A stretch of DNA of 7,066 bases from Alphaproteobacteria bacterium (GTDB lineage Bacteria; Pseudomonadota; Alphaproteobacteria; GCA-2731375), in the NCBI GenBank assembly GCA_030746295.1, contig JASLMY010000250.1, positions 1 through 7,066 of the forward strand. Direction: 5' to 3'. The stretch's first letter is position 1. Every line of letters begins with the position of its first letter. The translations under genes were made by a program, and so were the position numbers. Positions 5,940 through 7,066 of this stretch are shown here, piece after piece. Below the pieces are notes generated by a model, which saw only the letters and a list, made by a program, of their open reading frames with translations, had not been told where the DNA came from and made no database searches.

Positions 5940-6727
5940 TGCGGATCGATCTCGGTGACGTCACGCTGGCCTATGACCTGGAGGGGCCGGAGGGGGCGCC
6001 GGTGGTGGTCTTGAGCCATTGCTTCAGCGCCGACCGGCAATTCTGGCGCGCGCAGCTGCCCGCCCTCGCCGACTATCGGGTGCTCCGCTATGACGTGCGC
6101 GGCCATGGGCAAAGCGCGGTGACGCCACCGCCCTACACCCTGGACCTCTTCGGCGACGATGTGGCTCGCCTGCTCGACGCGCTTGACATCGAAAGGGCGC
6201 ATTTCTGCGGAATCTCGATGAGCGGCATGATCGGCCAGAACGTCGCGCTTCGGCACGGCCGGCGCCTGCGCTCGCTCAGCCTGATCAACACCACCAGCGA
6301 CTACGGCGACGACCAACGCGACGCTTGGGTCGCGCGCATCGCCGCGGTAAAGCAGGACGGCATCGAGGCCCTGCACGACGCGCTGCTGGAACGCTGGTTC
6401 CGGCCCGAGAGCCTGGCCCCCTGGACGCCGGCCGTCACCTACATGAGCACCTGCTACCGGAACTTCAGCCCGGTGGCCTTCGAGGGTGCCGCCAGCGCCA
6501 TGCGCGACCTCGCCTACAGCAAGCGGTTGCCGGAGATCAGGCTGCCGACCCTGGTCGTGGCCGGAGCCGAGGACGTGGCGACGCCGGTCGCCATGTCGGA
6601 AGCAATCGCCGAGGCCATCCCCGGCGCCGAGCTTCGCATCATCGAGGCCACGGGCCATCTGAGCCCGATCGATCAGCCCGAAGCCTTCAACCGGGTGCTC
6701 GCGGACTTCCTCGCGCGCCAAGCTTGA
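5939..6727 (+). CDS. Alpha/beta hydrolase, PcaD-like (3-oxoadipate enol-lactonase family)
   Basis: A 262-residue single-domain alpha/beta hydrolase of cytoplasmic type with no signal peptide. The catalytic triad is inferred as Ser93 in C-G-I-S-M-S-G-M-I-G-Q, Asp212 in V-A-G-A-E-D, and His240 in A-T-G-H-L-S. The R-Y-D-V-R-G-H-G-Q-S block (50-59) and a cap region (about 120-185) with W-F-R-P-E-S follow the PcaD/BioH/RutD pattern. In PcaD the nucleophile elbow is usually G-L-S-M-G-G; here the position two after the serine is Ser95 instead of Gly, so the strict GxSxG motif is not met, though a small residue is kept. No protocatechuate-pathway genes are present, so a true enol-lactonase role is not supported by context. 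It more likely hydrolyses an ester, thioester or lactone belonging to the upstream gene run, to which it is joined by the TGATG overlap with the small ORF. It ends 12 bases from the convergent molybdenum hydroxylase gene. Confidence 0.88.
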   Translation: MRIDLGDVTLAYDLEGPEGAPVVVLSHCFSADRQFWRAQLPALADYRVLRYDVRGHGQSAVTPPPYTLDLFGDDVARLLDALDIERAHFCGISMSGMIGQNVALRHGRRLRSLSLINTTSDYGDDQRDAWVARIAAVKQDGIEALHDALLERWFRPESLAPWTPAVTYMSTCYRNFSPVAFEGAASAMRDLAYSKRLPEIRLPTLVVAGAEDVATPVAMSEAIAEAIPGAELRIIEATGHLSPIDQPEAFNRVLADFLARQA

Positions 6728-6739
6728 GGCGCGTCGCCG

Positions 6740-7066
6740 TCAGGCGCCCTTTGCGTCCTGGATCGCCCGCCAGATGCGCTCCGGCGTTGCCGGCATGTCC
6801 AGGTCGTCGATTCCCAACGGTGCCAACGCGTCGAGTACGGCGCTCATGATGGTCTGCGGTGCGGCGATGCAGCCGGCCTGGCCCGAGCCCTTGACGCCGA
6901 GTGGGGTGACCTCGGTCGGACGCTCCTCCAGGCGGACCTCGAAAGCCGGCAGGTCGTCGGCCCGGGGCAGCCGATAGTCCATCGTCGAGCCGCTCAGGAG
7001 CTGGCCCGAGTTGGAATCGTAGGCGATGGCCTCGCCGCTCGCCTGGCCGATGCCTTGGGTGACGCC
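6740..7066 (-). CDS. Xanthine dehydrogenase/CoxL-family molybdopterin-binding subunit (C-terminal 108 residues)
   Basis: The reading frame is open from the right edge to the TGA at 6742-6740 on the minus strand, so only the C-terminal end of a protein normally of about 750-800 residues is seen. It shows G-V-T-Q-G-I-G-Q-A (cofactor-contacting Q-G-x-G-Q-A motif), G-E-A-I-A-Y-D, G-S-T-M-D-Y-R-L-P-R-A-D-D-L-P, G-V-K-G-S-G-Q-A-G-C-I-A-A-P and a tail with D-M-P-A-T-P-E-R-I-W-R-A-I, all typical of large subunits of CoxL-type and related molybdenum hydroxylases. These act with FAD and 2Fe-2S subunits to oxidise aldehydes, N-heterocycles, CO or CoA esters. In the family motif GxGE the Glu is the catalytic base; here the codon at 6880-6878 is CAG, giving Gln. 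Its partner subunits and start lie outside the window. It is convergent with the hydrolase and probably a separate transcription unit. Confidence 0.9.
   Translation of the reverse strand, partial: GVTQGIGQASGEAIAYDSNSGQLLSGSTMDYRLPRADDLPAFEVRLEERPTEVTPLGVKGSGQAGCIAAPQTIMSAVLDALAPLGIDDLDMPATPERIWRAIQDAKGA

Noticed and set aside
5939..6727. Naming the hydrolase pcaD
   Set aside because: There are no other beta-ketoadipate genes in the window and the nucleophile elbow differs; only the fold family is supported.
6728..6748. GGCGC...GCGCC hairpin between the convergent hydrolase and molybdenum hydroxylase genes, as a bidirectional terminator
   Set aside because: The stem is 5 bp with an 11-base loop and only a weak CTTT follows. 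Such pairings are common at this GC content, so it is not called.

Overview
The window is GC-rich, densely packed bacterial DNA. Codons end mostly in G or C, one FNR/FixK-type palindrome is present, and the gene repertoire (class I aminotransferase, type I J-protein, single-domain malic enzyme, CoxL-like molybdenum hydroxylase) fits an alphaproteobacterium, perhaps Rhodospirillales-like. That assignment is an inference from style and gene content; there is no rRNA or other marker gene. I see no mobile element, CRISPR array, tRNA or rRNA.

Layout, left to right. (1) The 3' end of a class I aspartate-type aminotransferase gene (+) runs off the left edge. (2) A 77-base gap follows, holding a perfect TTGAT-N4-ATCAA palindrome. 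It is spaced as a class II FNR/FixK site relative to a plausible -10 element in front of a complete type I (DnaJ-like) J-protein gene. (3) After another 77-base gap comes a tight co-directional run: a single-domain malic enzyme; a 561-residue atypical SDR-type oxidoreductase (4-base gap); a KBL-like alpha-oxoamine synthase (21-base gap); a 52-codon small ORF (14-base gap) with a strong ribosome binding site; and a PcaD-like alpha/beta hydrolase whose start codon overlaps the small ORF's stop (TGATG). (4) Converging from the right edge on the minus strand is the C-terminal 108 residues of a CoxL/xanthine-dehydrogenase-type molybdopterin subunit, ending 12 bases from the hydrolase.

How the genes may work together. 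The malic enzyme makes pyruvate and reduced nicotinamide cofactor. The SDR-like protein has a Rossmann fingerprint and basic residues suggesting NADP(H). The oxoamine synthase should make, or in reverse cleave, an alpha-amino ketone from an amino acid and an acyl-CoA. Spacing strongly suggests co-translation. The most interesting possibility is an undescribed amino-ketone pathway in which the SDR-like protein acts on the synthase's substrate or product, with reducing power from the malic enzyme and a hydrolase acting later. A simpler alternative is a variant of threonine/glycine catabolism. The substrate cannot be read from sequence.

The main oddities are: an SDR-like protein lacking the Tyr of the YxxxK motif and carrying a C-terminal region of about 300 residues; a Gln in place of the usual catalytic Glu in the molybdenum hydroxylase; non-canonical residues around the PLP-stacking His of the synthase; and the FNR/FixK-type box upstream of a J-protein that has no dnaK beside it here.
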